A stretch of 64,000 nt of DNA from Mesostigma viride (Eukaryota; Streptophyta; Mesostigmatophyceae; Mesostigmatales; Mesostigmataceae). The stretch lies in the NCBI GenBank assembly GCA_009746045.1, contig RPFO01000076.1, positions 868,114 to 932,113 of the forward strand, given 5' to 3'. The first letter of the stretch is position 1. Each line of letters opens with the position of its first letter. A program made the position numbers and the translations under genes. Positions 29,222 to 39,827 of this stretch are shown piece after piece. The notes beneath the pieces were generated by a model, which was not told where the DNA came from, searched no databases, and saw nothing but the letters and a program-made list of their open reading frames with translations.

Positions 29222-29818
29222 TCAAGCTTTCGAGGGCCTCTTCCGTAATTTCGCTTCCGCGATCTGCTGTTCCGTTTTCAAGTTCCTCCTCGTCTTATCG
29301 ATCTCCTTTGCAGGCGCCCAGACTTCCACATCCTTCCAGCTCTTGCCATCCGTCAGCTTTACCACCTTCATCGCGTAGTCTAGCGGCATCCACCACAACT
29401 TGTTCTTCAACTTCCCTCCCTTCTCCCCCTCAGCGAAAAACTTAAATGCGACGTCCCTCCACTTGGTGTCGTATCCAGACACCTGCTCATAAAGCATGAC
29501 GTCTTCTAGCTTGGCATACATTGGCGTAGCCGTATCCTTGTTCCCTGCTTGCATAATGGCTGAAGTCCACCCATCACACCAAAAGGCCTCTGGTGCTCCG
29601 AACCCCATTTCCCCGTCCATAAGTCTCATTTCCAACGTGGGCTTCTCATCATCCTCATCGCCCGCGTGACTGTCTTCCGCCCCCTTAGGCTCCTCCCGTC
29701 CGGAAGTGTCAGCATGTACAGCCGCTGGTCCGAAGCCCACCGCCACATTTGCCAAGCGAAGTAACTGCTCCACATCCTCCTTACCTGCGAGCAAACCGAT
29801 CATGTCATCAACGCATGA
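29222..29818 (-). CDS. unknown gene, last exon (C-terminus)
   Basis: About 198 codons from acceptor TTTTAG at 29819, ending RKRPSKA and TGA. Globular and charged (GYDTKWRDVAFKFFAEGEK, KLWWMPLDYAMKVVKLTDG). The preceding intron (29819-29907) has branch-like TACTAAC. The phase from the best donor (AAGG/GTAAGA) does not fit this frame, so either that donor is wrong or the copy is mutated. Confidence 0.5.
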   Translation of the reverse strand, partial: SCVDDMIGLLAGKEDVEQLLRLANVAVGFGPAAVHADTSGREEPKGAEDSHAGDEDDEKPTLEMRLMDGEMGFGAPEAFWCDGWTSAIMQAGNKDTATPMYAKLEDVMLYEQVSGYDTKWRDVAFKFFAEGEKGGKLKNKLWWMPLDYAMKVVKLTDGKSWKDVEVWAPAKEIDKTRRNLKTEQQIAEAKLRKRPSKA

Positions 29819-29907
29819 CTAAAATCGAGTTAGTAGAAATCGGACTGCCAACCGTAAAAAATCAAAACACTCGACATACCAGAATTCACTCGCAGATTTT
29901 TTCTTAC

Positions 29908-32498
29908 CCTTTTTGGCCTTTTCCTTCGACCTCTGCTCGCAGGTAGACCCCGTCTGGGGGTGGGGGGCAGGCGCCGGGGCGGGTTTGGCGGGCTCGGCAA
30001 CCTTGGCAGTCTTCGCGGTCTTGGGTAACTTCTTGGAAGCAACGCGCTCCTTTCCCCTGTCCTCCTCCTCTCCGCCGCCATCCTCCTCCTCCTTCTCCTC
30101 CTCATCGTCCGAATCTGAAAGCACAACTGCTTTTCGACGCCGTTTCTGAGGCAGGGCAGGTTTGGCAGCCTTCCCCACCTTGGCCGATTTCTTGGAAGCA
30201 ACGTGCTCCGCAGCCTTCCCACCCTTGGCGGATTTCTTGGTAGCAACGTGCTGCTCCTCCTCCTCCTCCTCCTCCTCCTCCTCCTCCTCCTCCTCCTCGA
30301 TCCTCCTCCTCCCCCTCCTCCTCCTCCTCCTCCTCCTCCTCCTCCGCCTCATCATCTGCGTCATCGTCCGAATCAGCCAGTGCCACAGGTGGCTTACGAA
30401 GCTGCTTCTTCGGTACCTGAGAAATGGGCTGAGTCGGCGGGGGAACCCGAAGCTGCTTCTTCGGTACCTGAGAAATGGGCTGAGTCGGCGGGGGAACCCG
30501 AAGCGGCTTCGTCGGTACCTGAGAACTGGGCAGAGGCGCCGGGGTGGGCAGAGTCGGCGGGGGAACCCGAAGCTGCTTCTTCGGAGCCTGAAAAACGGGC
30601 TGCGGCGCGGCAGGCTTGGAAGGCCCACCTCCATCATCCTCAGCAAGTGACACGACTGCCCGGCGTTGAGTCACTTGAGAAGCGGGCTTCTTCGCCGCAG
30701 GCGGATCCGCATCACCTTCAGGCCCCGTCATCTGTTCGGCCTGCTGCGTTCTCACCTCGACGGGGGTCTCTCCGCGAGTAGACCCTCCTGCCGGACCTCC
30801 ATCCCCTCCATCCCCTCCCTCCAACAACTGTTGGTCATCCCTCTCCACCACGGCCGACGAAGGACCCCCGGCTTCGTGGGAAGCTTTTCGCTTCTTCGCC
30901 CTTCCGAGCCTAGTCCCCCCATCACCTTCCCCCTGTTCAAGCCGCTCCCACAATTCACTCCCATTCCCGATCCTTTCCACTATCTCTTGAAAACCCTTAA
31001 TCTCCGGCCCGGTACCAAACACGATCACCATCGGTTCGAACCTGGAGAAAAACTCTTGGGCGCAAGCCTTCAGCACATTATCGTAGATCCCGCCCGGTTC
31101 GGGAATGTACGAGGCTGGCGGGCAAGGACCGTACGACCACCACCCTCTCTGAAAGTTACTCCACTTATCACCCCAAATGTTCGCCAAGTTCAGCAGGCTC
31201 AGGCACGGAAGGGACCTGCCCAAGGGAAAGGGGTGGGCTGAAGCTGAGGCAACCTCGCCTGCCACCTGCTTGACGAGCGACTTGTCATCATCATCACCGT
31301 CTAGTTCCTGACAGCAAAACCAGACCCGGCGACGGCCCCAGTCGATACTCTGCCACTTATACACAACGTCCCACTCCTCCTCCTCCTTCTTCTCCTCCTC
31401 CTTCTTCTCCTCCGTCTCCTTCCCCTTCCCCTTCCCCTTCCCCTTCTCCAGCCCCTTCACCGGCCCCTTCATCGCCGCCTCCTTCACCCCCCCTTCGAGT
31501 AATCCAACTTTTTTAGCGTACTTCCTGAACGCTTCCGGAGCCAAAAGTGCCAAACCCACCGTCTTGTCCTCGCTCTCTTTTAGCAGAATCTCCTGAAAGT
31601 CGATCTTGCCACTCATGAGATCCTTTCTCGGCATCCTCAGATGTGCGGCGTGTTTTTTGGCTTTAAGAAGGTAGGCGATGTTCCTCGTTATGATGACGGC
31701 CACATCCCGAAATTCCCGGTATCTGGCCACAATCTCCTGCCTGCCGACCGGCCGAGGGAGAGGATGGAGATTGAAGACGAGTTCGAAAATATGAGACGCC
31801 ACAAACTCCTTGCCCTTTGCGTCCTTGCATTGCGCTTCCAGCGTCACATCCTCCTTGAATCTGGCGCAAATGGTCAGCCGCAGGCACTCCAGCACATCCT
31901 TGGCGAACTCCACCAACTTGGTGAGCTTTTCCGGTCCAACCTGGCAGCTCATGATGCAATCGATCACGGCGTCCATCATAGGAAGGCTGGCCAAGTTCCT
32001 GAAAGCGGTCCAAGAGACCTTCTGGCCTTTCTTCTCCCCCTTTGCATTCGCGAATTTGCACCTTTGCATCATCACCTCCTCAGGCGCGGGTTTCGTTGAG
32101 GCAGGATCATCAGTCTGCTCCTGTGTCAGACGGAGAAACGTGTTGGCCAGCGTGCGACTGTAAGCGGAATGCACTGAAGCAATGCTGTGGGCCGGTTTTT
32201 TCTTTCCTTCTGCTTCCTCCTCGTGTACATCCACCGCTGCCGGCTCCACATTCCCTTCCCTTCCCCCCGCTTGCCGCATAGCCGGGAGGATGTACGTGAG
32301 CAGATTGGTATAGTGGCCATCCGCAACATAGTGGCCCTTCCCACGCGTGACTTTGCCGTATAGTAGATATAGCTTGTTGTAGTTCCACACGTCAAACAAC
32401 GCCTGGCCCAGCGTACGATCCGCCACGGCTAAGTCCTCCGAATGCGCCCCCTTCTTGGCGATGTCGAACAGCTTCTCCAGCTTGCCGGTCAGCACCGC
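29908..32498 (-). CDS. unknown gene, large exon with low-complexity linkers
   Basis: From acceptor CAG at 32499-32501, AVLTGKLEKLFDIAKK opens about 480 codons of globular sequence (LFDVWNYNKLYLLYG, VSWTAFRNLASLPMMDAVID, FCCQELDGDDDD, NFQRGWWSYGPCPP). Then come Pro-rich 17-residue repeats (QVPKKQLRVPPPTQPIS) and an acidic run. The frame changes inside the GAG/GGA run at 30255-30350, after which Lys/Ala repeats (HVATKKSAKGGKAA) continue in another frame. A GKGKGKGKETEEKKEEE linker lies near 31420. No enzyme motif is recognised. Confidence 0.5.
30255..30350. repeat. (TCC)n trinucleotide repeat in coding sequence
   Basis: About 95 bp of TCC/CCT, read as poly-Glu or poly-Gly depending on frame. 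An interruption at 30300 (GATCC) coincides with the frame change of the surrounding exon. Confidence 0.85.
30404..30600. repeat. 51-bp coding minisatellite
   Basis: Three to four tandem copies encoding 17-residue units of the form SQVPKKQLRVPPPTQPI. The unit is in frame, so copy-number change would not break the exon. Confidence 0.75.
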
Positions 32499-32753
32499 CT
32501 GCGACATCAATTAACATCGAGCAGGCAACGACAAAACTCAGCCATAAAAGGCGAGGGGTATAGCTGCGGATAGACCCTAACAAAATTCGAAAAAGAAACG
32601 GCCGACAATACGCAACGAAAATTCCAACAAAAAAAAGGAGAGGGTCTAGCTGCAGCGAGACCCTCGCAAAAAACTTGAAGCGCACACAAAAAATCACCAC
32701 GAAAATTCCGAGGGTCTACCCGCAGCTAGACCCTGCCAAAATAGATAGCTTAC
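32499..32753 (-). other. intron carrying three palindromic repeats
   Basis: Donor GTAAGC (32748-32753), acceptor TCGCAG (32499-32504). Copies of the 22-nt palindrome family lie at about 32555-32576 (degenerate), 32642-32663 and 32712-32733. Copia-3 starts ten bases upstream of the donor. Confidence 0.6.
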
Positions 32754-32763
32754 ATCTTCTTTA

Positions 32764-33266
32764 AGTTGAGATTGAGAATGATGTTTGCAAGAATGCGGCC
32801 CTAGATGCCTGGGTTTATTATCAATTTATATGTTTACAAGTCATGTGTGCAACCCCAAGATTGCGATAGGCCTTATCGACATTGCACCAATCACATCTCA
32901 TGTGCATTTGCGATTTCCAAGAGGCACACTGAACTAGCGTTATGCCAGCGTTGCACAATGCTTCTAGACGCTTCTAGAACCATTTACAAATATCCATTAG
33001 CAGGGAATATTGCCGTATTTTTCTGCCCGCTGAAGGGGTGTTTTATCTCATCAATCCTTGGCACGACTTCAACAGCCTGACCGACAGTCAGTGCTCGACA
33101 GTCAGCGTGACCACTAATTATAATGCATCAACGTGGCTATACTGCCACCATGGTCATGCACACAAGCTGTGTGCAGCAATTGTGAGTATTGTTTCACAGA
33201 TTTACATTCCATTATGCATACACCAGTTTATACACGCATTTCGGTCATGCAACAGATTGCAACTCC
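32764..33266 (-). repeat. Copia-3 3' LTR
   Basis: On the coding strand starts AGTTGCAATCTGTTGCATG (short TGCAA..TTGCA hairpin) and ends CAATCTCAACT, so the termini AGTTG/CAACT are inverted. PPT (33267-33284, coding GAAAAAAGAAAGGGCTGG) is adjacent. A plus-strand TTTATT near 32813 gives AATAAA on the coding strand. Confidence 0.9.
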
Positions 33267-33284
33267 AGCCCTTTCTTTTTTCAT

Positions 33285-33484
33285 GTGGCAATCGGACTGC
33301 GTACTCAAATCTGTAAGAACTACGGCCGCGCAGGCCTTGCCATCATGAACGCACCTTAGGCCCCACATGGTTTTTTTGGAGGGTAATCCCCAGCCAAACA
33401 AATTACACCATAGCATCGCTACCGGGAAAACCTACCAAGGTAAAACCCGAGTCAAGGGGCCATTCACACTCCACGACATCTCAA
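33285..33484 (-). other. short 3' non-coding region of Copia-3
   Basis: 200 nt between the pol stop and the polypurine tract. Much shorter than the more than 900 nt in Copia-1 and Copia-2; the T-arm-like hairpin of those elements is not seen here. Confidence 0.6.
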
Positions 33485-35874
33485 CTAGTGCCGTGGCTGA
33501 CCCAGCGACATATTGTCCATTTGGTGCCTAAGAAGAGTATACTGTGCCTTGGCGGAGCTATAGAGCTTGGTAAGAGCATCCGAGCAATTCTGGTCGCCTG
33601 CCACGTGCTCGGTATGGAGCGCATCAGAAAATTCCTTCACCCGGAGGAAGTCAAGGTCTCTCGTGCGAGCGTAGGGGTTCTCAATGAAGTCCACCAGCGC
33701 TTGGGTGTCGGTGCGCATGACGCGATCGATGCGTGTGGTGAGACCGCCCAGCTTGAGGATCCAGCAGAGTAGCGCGTGGAAATACGCGAGCTCACTTGCA
33801 GCCTCGCAGTACGCACGCGCCTCGGCGGTGTCCGACCCCACATATACACACGGCGGTGCATGGAGACGTGAGAACCACGCAAAGATGGAGGATGGCGCAG
33901 ATTGTTCAGCGTTTGAGATATAGCTAACAGCCGCACACCTACCACGCATCTTGGTGAGCACCCGCGCATCCAAAGAAGTGTCACAATAAGCCCCTAGCTC
34001 GATGGGCTTGTCCCAGTCAACACCCTGCAGGACCAACCCCGGTGAGGCCTGCACATACTCAGCTACAACCGGGCGGGCCAACAAGCAGAGAACATCGTCT
34101 GTCAACCGACTAAGGACAGCCAAGTCAGGGCTCGTGGTACACGCAAGCCAATTGAGTTTGCCACGCAGCGCACCACACTCAGAGGGAAGAATAGGCCCAG
34201 TGCGGGCCATGACCTCCTTGACCAGGTCGGGGACATAGCTACCCTTAGGATGCAGCAACATGACCCACTGCCCTTGCTCATCGTGATCGAGAATAGTGTC
34301 CATGCCCATGAAGGGCACGATCTTGCCCGGCTCCCTAAAGACGAGCTTGCCCACAGGGTACACTGAGTGCACGAGCGAATGGAACCACACAATCCACTCC
34401 CGTGGCCCCAGGCAGTCACAGTCATCGGCATGCACGAAAACAAACACGAGCTCCCCCTTCCAGACACCAACAAACAAGGAGGGGTCCAGGTCGCTGTACA
34501 TCATGCGTGCGCGGTTAAGTAGAAGGCGCTCTAAACTCTTGCGCCACGCCCGCGGCCCGGCCACGGTCCCATCCACAGCCTTCACCAACCTCATGAACTT
34601 CTTGCCCACAATAGGTTCCCACATCTTGGGTGTCCTAACATACAGCGGTGTGGTGCCCTCCCACAATTTAGCCGTCTCATCTGAATCCCCGTTAAGGAAG
34701 GCCTTAGAAAAATCCAACACCGCGGAGCCATGCGGCAAGCCTTTGTTGAGGCGCCCGAGATGAAAGCACACTAACAATCGCCAAGTGTCTTTATTTAAGC
34801 CCGGGGCAGTCAGGGCTGAGGAGGGCAGGTCAGAAGATCCAGAAAATTCTAGCACCACAGGTCTAGCAAACTCTACTTTCCTGTCAGTGCCGGGAACCGG
34901 CTTCATCTGGAAGGTCCATTTGAAACGAAGCAACCGGCCATCCCTTGGGACTAGGTCCACTGGCTCTACACAACCCAGTCCTAACCATCGTTCCCCTGCA
35001 GCCAGCATAGCCCCTTGGGTATTGTCTAGCCCTTCCTCGGTTGAGACGTGCCTGGCAACATCATGGAAGGACATGGGGCTTTCAGTGGCAACATCGTGGA
35101 AGCTAATCCCCAAACTGTCAGGGGTGAGGGCTTTAGGGGTGAGAAGATCGCGTGCAGGAGGCAATTCAGAATCCTTGTACTCTACCCCTTTCATGGCAGC
35201 CACCATAGGCAATGAGAGCCCCCGAGCAGCGACATCGAGGGAAAAATTATGCAATCGCATGCAGCCAAACCCCGCTCGGGACAGCTGTGTGCTGCTCACT
35301 GTAACCCCGGGTAGCGTCAAGAACGGCTGCCCTAATAAGGCGGGCCCATCATACCCCTCTACCACACACATGGGCGTGTCTGCGCCGAGTATGGTTAAGG
35401 GAAATTCCCCCAGGACCTTGTAGGACCCTGACCTAGCAAAATCAGTGACCTGCTGAGTCCAATGAGAGGGCAGCAAAGGAAAGTCTACACAATTGGCCCC
35501 GATAATAGAGACCTGGGCCTGGGGATCAATGAGGAGCCCACAATTCAGCGCCCTAGCGGTTAACAAGGAAGAGATGACTGCAGTGCTCGGGCCCAGCTGA
35601 GGGGGGGCGCCTGCAGTCTGTGGTGGGCGGCGAAGGGAGCCTAACCCCATGTTATTGTCCCGGCGCAGCCCTAGAACAATCTTGCTGAGCAACCCACCAC
35701 CCCGGCGAGGCTGACTAACGGCAGCCGGACCCTGGCTAACGGCAGGGGTAATGCCCTCCCTACTACCCTCGCGCAGGTCAGCAGGGGGCTCGCGAGCTAA
35801 GCTCTGCACATCTGCAGCAAGTGCCACCAGATCACCGTCCTCCTCAACATGCTCATCGTCCTCTACCTCCCGAG
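33485..35874 (-). CDS. Copia-3 Pol, second part: protease-like - RT - RNase H
   Basis: About 795 codons of element sequence, open to the hAT boundary; the frame's first 50 codons upstream are hAT DNA. The protease-like domain has LLIDPQAQVSIIG and PALLGQPFL. The RT has VLDFSKAFLNGD (motif A) and VFVHADDCDCLG (HADD where YVDD is usual). RNase H has YCDTSLDAR, SDTAEARAYCEA, RTDTQALVDF and SDALTK. Intact to the stop. The first part of the same polyprotein (integrase) lies beyond the hAT insert, and both frames are in phase across the 8-bp duplication. Confidence 0.88.
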
Positions 35875-37172
35875 CAGTGTACAGCCATACGCAATACGCA
35901 ACCATACGGGGCCCATGGGTATGGTGTATAATACGCCATACGGGGTATAATACGCAAATCATACGGGGACTCTTGAAAATGCTGTTTTTTGCATGGTTCA
36001 GGGGGTTCTTCAACATTTCCATCATCACATAATATTGCCGTGGTGCACATCATCACATAATATTGCCGTTGCCGTCGCTGCATGCCTACAAATACAAACA
36101 TTGTACATCTGTTGTTATTAATAATGTCTGTAAATAGCACACGGTCAGTCGGCCAACTTGCCAAAAGTAATAAGACATTGTGCCAGAAACAGACATCTTG
36201 CCTACTCGTGGAAGGCCACCATGCAATATTGATCACGAAGCAAGAATCCATACGGGCTGCCAACAATGTGGCTAGCGTGCAGGATACCATGCATGCCAGC
36301 AACCCGACCCAGCTTCCCTAAACCATTAACACATATGGTACGGTGGCTGGCTAGCAGCAGCCTGCATGGCTAAATAAGGCATTTATGTGCATCGCGAGCC
36401 ACACCAAATACCCCGCAGCCTGCGACGTAATGCCTCCGGCGGCCTCTTGCACTCGCTCACTCTTGCCTCCTTCGCGTACGTAGCGCCCATGATATGGCGG
36501 GTGCTAGCCTTGCTCGGGTGGTAGAACCCGAGAATTCTGCATCCAAAAGTGTGCACGTCACTTAGCTTGTAGTTACCTGTCGGCTGCCCTTTCTTGTTGA
36601 GAGTCTGTTCTTTCACGATGTGTGTCCAGACAGTCTTGAATACGGCCTGCATCTCGTCGGCCCAGTCATCATCGTGTTCCATAGACCCACACCATCACCG
36701 TCGCTAGCCATGGTGCCTGGATGTCAATTGTGCTACGATTAAATGTTAGGTGCCAGATGCGCGCCCTTGTTGGCAGACAACATAACTTCGTCACCTAATT
36801 TCCTCGTCCTTCGTCTCCTAGACCCTAGTCCGACACGCAGCAATCTGCAGCAATGCACGTACAGTCGTACATGCACGGCCAGCTTGGCACCTGCGTGTCG
36901 TTTATTGGTCGCGGAGTTCCAGGTCGCCTAGATACAGTCTAGTTCCGGCTCCACGTGCCGTCCAAAATGATGCCAGAAGCTACTTCGAACGCGGTTCATA
37001 CGCAAAAAATACGCAAAAAATACGCAAAAAATACGCAAAAAATACGCAATACGCTAAAAATACGCGAAAAATACGCAGTGCGTATTTTTTTTCCCATTTT
37101 CATACGGAAATCTTGCGTATGGCGTATAATACGCGCCATACGGCGTATTATACGCCGTATGGCTGTTCACTG
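35875..37172. mobile_element. hAT-type non-autonomous DNA transposon inside Copia-3
   Basis: 8-bp target duplication CTCCCGAG (35867-35874 and 37173-37180) and inverted ends CAGTG(T/A)ACAGCCATACG. Both are hallmarks of the hAT superfamily. Subterminal regions are dense in ATACGC/CATACGG motifs. An ATACGCAAAAA minisatellite lies at about 37000-37065. A 99-codon minus frame (36383-36682, starts MEHDDDWADEMQAVFKTVW) is the only sizeable ORF and is not recognised. No transposase core is present. Confidence 0.85.
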
Positions 37173-38369
37173 CTCCCGAGCTTCGGCAGACATTTGCATA
37201 GGGTCAGAGGCAGGCATGGGTAAAAGAGGGGCAATCACGTCACCTGGTGGAGGCCGCAAGAAGTTGTCCGCGTCCTCGTAGTAGTGCAGAAGGCGCTCCC
37301 ACGCACTTGTGTTCGGTTGATAGTGCTTGAGCTTGCTCCACGGGATGTGGTGTTGCTTGTCCTGCAAGGAAACAACGGCCTTGCGCACACTCCCATCCAC
37401 GGACACTACCGTGGCTGGACCATTCCACTGTCCCCTCTTTCCAAAGGGGCCCTCTTTATGCACCCAAACCAGGTCTCCTACACTAAAGGCGGTAACCGGC
37501 CTACGTGTATCCCTTCGTACCAGGTTGGCAAATCTACCCTGCAAATGGCGTGCCCACTCCTCTTCTATCTCTGGTGGGTAGTGGCCGTGCTGCAATCCCT
37601 CAGCTGTTATCACCACATTGCGAGAAGGAATGGACAACAACACACGCCGATTAAGGCATGCACAAATCCGCAACGCCCACATGAGGCGGGCTGCGTATGC
37701 TGAAAGGGATGCATCACCTTGTCTCCGTGCAGCTTGCTTGAATTCTTGCACGGCACGCTCCACTATACCCTGACCAGTGTGGTCCTCACGCCCAACTGTC
37801 TTGAGGCATTCAAATCCAGGCTGGCCCTCTAGACACGCGAACTGCCTGTCCATCTGTATTGACTCGAGTGGTGAGAAAAAGGACGAAGAGACATCAATGG
37901 CTTCTGCCAGGTCGGCGGCTTCCATATGACGCAAAGGAACTACAGCTACGTTGTGAGCATATCTATCTATTGCAATAAAGTATGGCATGTGTGCCCAGAA
38001 CAGCACATCACCTACGATTTCCCCCTTTCTCGCAGGTGGATGCTTTACATGGTGGCGAGGAGGCTTGGGGCCCGACGATTGACATTGTAGACAATTTTCG
38101 TAACACTCACGACATGCTTCCAGCATTGGCGCCCCACCAAAAGCCCTAGCAAACTTGTAAGCGTTTGTTCCATGGCGAAAGAAGATGTGAAACCGAGACG
38201 CACAAGCATACTTGAAAATTGGATCTGTAATGATCAAGTTTGATATTGCCTTAACATCCGCAGCATCGGCCATAAAACTGCCTACATCGTCTACTGCCAG
38301 GAGCCTCCTATGCTCCATAGCGCTGTCCTGCCCTGGGGCCTTCAGTTTTCCTGAGCATTGCGCACCCAC
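37167..38369 (-). CDS. Copia-3 Pol, first part: integrase
   Basis: About 400 codons, cut at the 3' end by the hAT insert (stop within the TIR). Zinc finger FHIFFRH...CLQC near residues 60-97; catalytic core with EIVGDVLFW, SIQMDRQFAC and TGQGIVERAVQEF (D, D, E with the last spacing about 29); C-terminal SH3-like FSVGDLVWVHKEGPFGKRGQW and IPWSKLKHYQP. It inserts element DNA. The frame starts around 38369, in a different frame from the second gag knuckle. Confidence 0.85.
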   Translation of the reverse strand: MGAQCSGKLKAPGQDSAMEHRRLLAVDDVGSFMADAADVKAISNLIITDPIFKYACASRFHIFFRHGTNAYKFARAFGGAPMLEACRECYENCLQCQSSGPKPPRHHVKHPPARKGEIVGDVLFWAHMPYFIAIDRYAHNVAVVPLRHMEAADLAEAIDVSSSFFSPLESIQMDRQFACLEGQPGFECLKTVGREDHTGQGIVERAVQEFKQAARRQGDASLSAYAARLMWALRICACLNRRVLLSIPSRNVVITAEGLQHGHYPPEIEEEWARHLQGRFANLVRRDTRRPVTAFSVGDLVWVHKEGPFGKRGQWNGPATVVSVDGSVRKAVVSLQDKQHHIPWSKLKHYQPNTSAWERLLHYYEDADNFLRPPPGDVIAPLLPMPASDPMQMSAEAREQ

Positions 38370-38384
38370 GTGAACCGCTGGCGC

Positions 38385-39302
38385 CTAATAGGCCCAGCCT
38401 TGCCAACATTGTCCGCCTGGTTGGCAGCAGTCCGCGACTTGCAAAACCGGGCCTTGTGCCCTGGCTTGTGGCACTTGCCACACAGGTTCGTCCCCAACGG
38501 GAAACTTAGCCTTGTTGGCCTTGCAGGTCTCGCGGGTGTGACCAGTCCCCTGGCAGCGAGGACACTTCAGGCGCCCGTCACCGGCGCCAAAAACGGCCCT
38601 GATGGCAGGGCCATCGGCATTGACTGCTGGCGTCGGCTTCACGGCACCCTTGCCGGCCAGCTCCTGAGCAGCGCCACGGAGCGCCATGATCTCGCGGATG
38701 CAGGCGAAAGCAGCAGCCTTGCTCGCCAGCTTCTCCTTGGTCAGGACGGACGCCAGACTCTGCACGGTGCTTTCTGACATAGCACCGCTGCCAAGGGCCT
38801 TGCCCAAGAACAGGACCACCGAAAAATCATCAGCAAATTTTAGATTGGTTTCTTCTAGCATCCGCTCGAAGGCCAGCGTGGCCTTGGCAGTGTCACCGGA
38901 CACTTCGAACGTCAGAATCTGCATGACGTCCTTGATGGACTTCACCAGCCCTGTCGGCGCGAGAAGCTCAGTGAGCCGCTCAAGGAACTGATTCCAGTCC
39001 CATGCCTTCTCCTGGGCGATCCGAATCAGGTCCCGCACCGCCTGCGGCCCTTTGCTGGCCAGTGGAGCCCCCCGCAAGATCCGAAAAATCTGCACGGGAG
39101 TCTTCACTACCGTGCGGACTTTCTCCTCCCAGGCCTTGATTGCCCAGACAAAGTCACGGTTTTCCTTGTCCGTAGCCTTGTCGGCCAACGGCTCTGGCAG
39201 CATGCGAACCACCAGTTCGTGCTGTCGCAGCTCCTTGTAAGCATCGGCACCATCGCCAGTCAACTGAATGGCGTCCGTGTCGGAACGGGAGCCGCGAGCC
39301 AT
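38385..39302 (-). CDS. Copia-3 Gag, frame change before second zinc knuckle
   Basis: Starts MARGSRSDTDAIQLTG at 39302, 25 nt after the LTR. Copia-like gag helices are followed by knuckle CPRCQGTGHTRETC near residue 245. A second knuckle, CGKCHKPGHKARFC (about 38440-38485), is encoded in another frame; the change falls in the GTTGGGGAC stretch near 38498. This may be a 1-nt indel or a programmed shift toward pol. Confidence 0.8.
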   Translation of the reverse strand: MARGSRSDTDAIQLTGDGADAYKELRQHELVVRMLPEPLADKATDKENRDFVWAIKAWEEKVRTVVKTPVQIFRILRGAPLASKGPQAVRDLIRIAQEKAWDWNQFLERLTELLAPTGLVKSIKDVMQILTFEVSGDTAKATLAFERMLEETNLKFADDFSVVLFLGKALGSGAMSESTVQSLASVLTKEKLASKAAAFACIREIMALRGAAQELAGKGAVKPTPAVNADGPAIRAVFGAGDGRLKCPRCQGTGHTRETCKANKAKFPVGDEPVWQVPQARAQGPVLQVADCCQPGGQCWQGWAY

Positions 39303-39326
39303 TGTAAATAGCAGCTTTTGAGTACG

Positions 39327-39827
39327 AGTTGAGATTGAGAATGATGTTTGCAAGAATGCGGCCCTAGATGCCTGGGTTTATTATCAATTTATATGTTTAC
39401 AAGTCATGTGTGCAACCCCAAGATTGCGATAGGCCTTATCGACATTGCACCAATCACATCTCATGTGCATTTGCGATTTCCAAGAGGCACACTGAACTAG
39501 CGTTACGCCAGCGTTGCACAATGCTTCTAGACGCTTCTAGAACCATTTACAAATATCCATTAGCAGGGAATATTGCCGTATTTTTCTGCCCGCTGAAGGG
39601 GTGTTGTATCTCATCAATCCTTGGCACGACTTCAACAGCCTGACCGACAGTCAGTGCTCGACAGTCAGCGTGACCACTAATTATAATGCATCAACGTGGC
39701 TATACTGCCACCATGGTCATGCACACAAGCTGTGTGCAGCAATTGTGAGTATTGTTTCACAGATTTACATTCCATTATGCATACACCAGTTTATACACGC
39801 ATTTCGGTCATGCAACAGATTGCAACT
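39327..39827 (-). repeat. Copia-3 5' LTR
   Basis: Nearly identical to 32764-33266; only a few substitutions are visible (for example GTTACGCC for GTTATGCC). It is followed on the coding strand by CGTACTCAAAA, the putative primer region. Confidence 0.9.

Larger units (their letters stand above)
32764..39827 (-). mobile_element. Copia-3: Ty1/Copia-type element with hAT insertion
   Basis: LTRs of 503 and 501 bp (32764-33266 and 39327-39827) are nearly identical, so the insertion is recent. Flanks CTTTA and CTTCA are a 5-bp duplication with one mismatch. Gag, integrase and protease-RT-RNase H lie on the minus strand. Unlike Copia-1 and -2 there is no ORF before gag. The element sits in an exon of the unknown gene, a few bases before a splice donor. 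Confidence 0.9.

Noticed and set aside
30162-30781. Plus-strand Leu/Ser- and Pro-rich frames suggesting a membrane or signal segment
   Set aside because: Antisense of the poly-Glu and Pro-repeat coding region.
35875-36028. Extended N-terminus (MMMEMLKNPLNHAKN...) of the Copia-3 RT protein
   Set aside because: This stretch is hAT transposon sequence lying beyond the TIR and not part of the Copia polyprotein.
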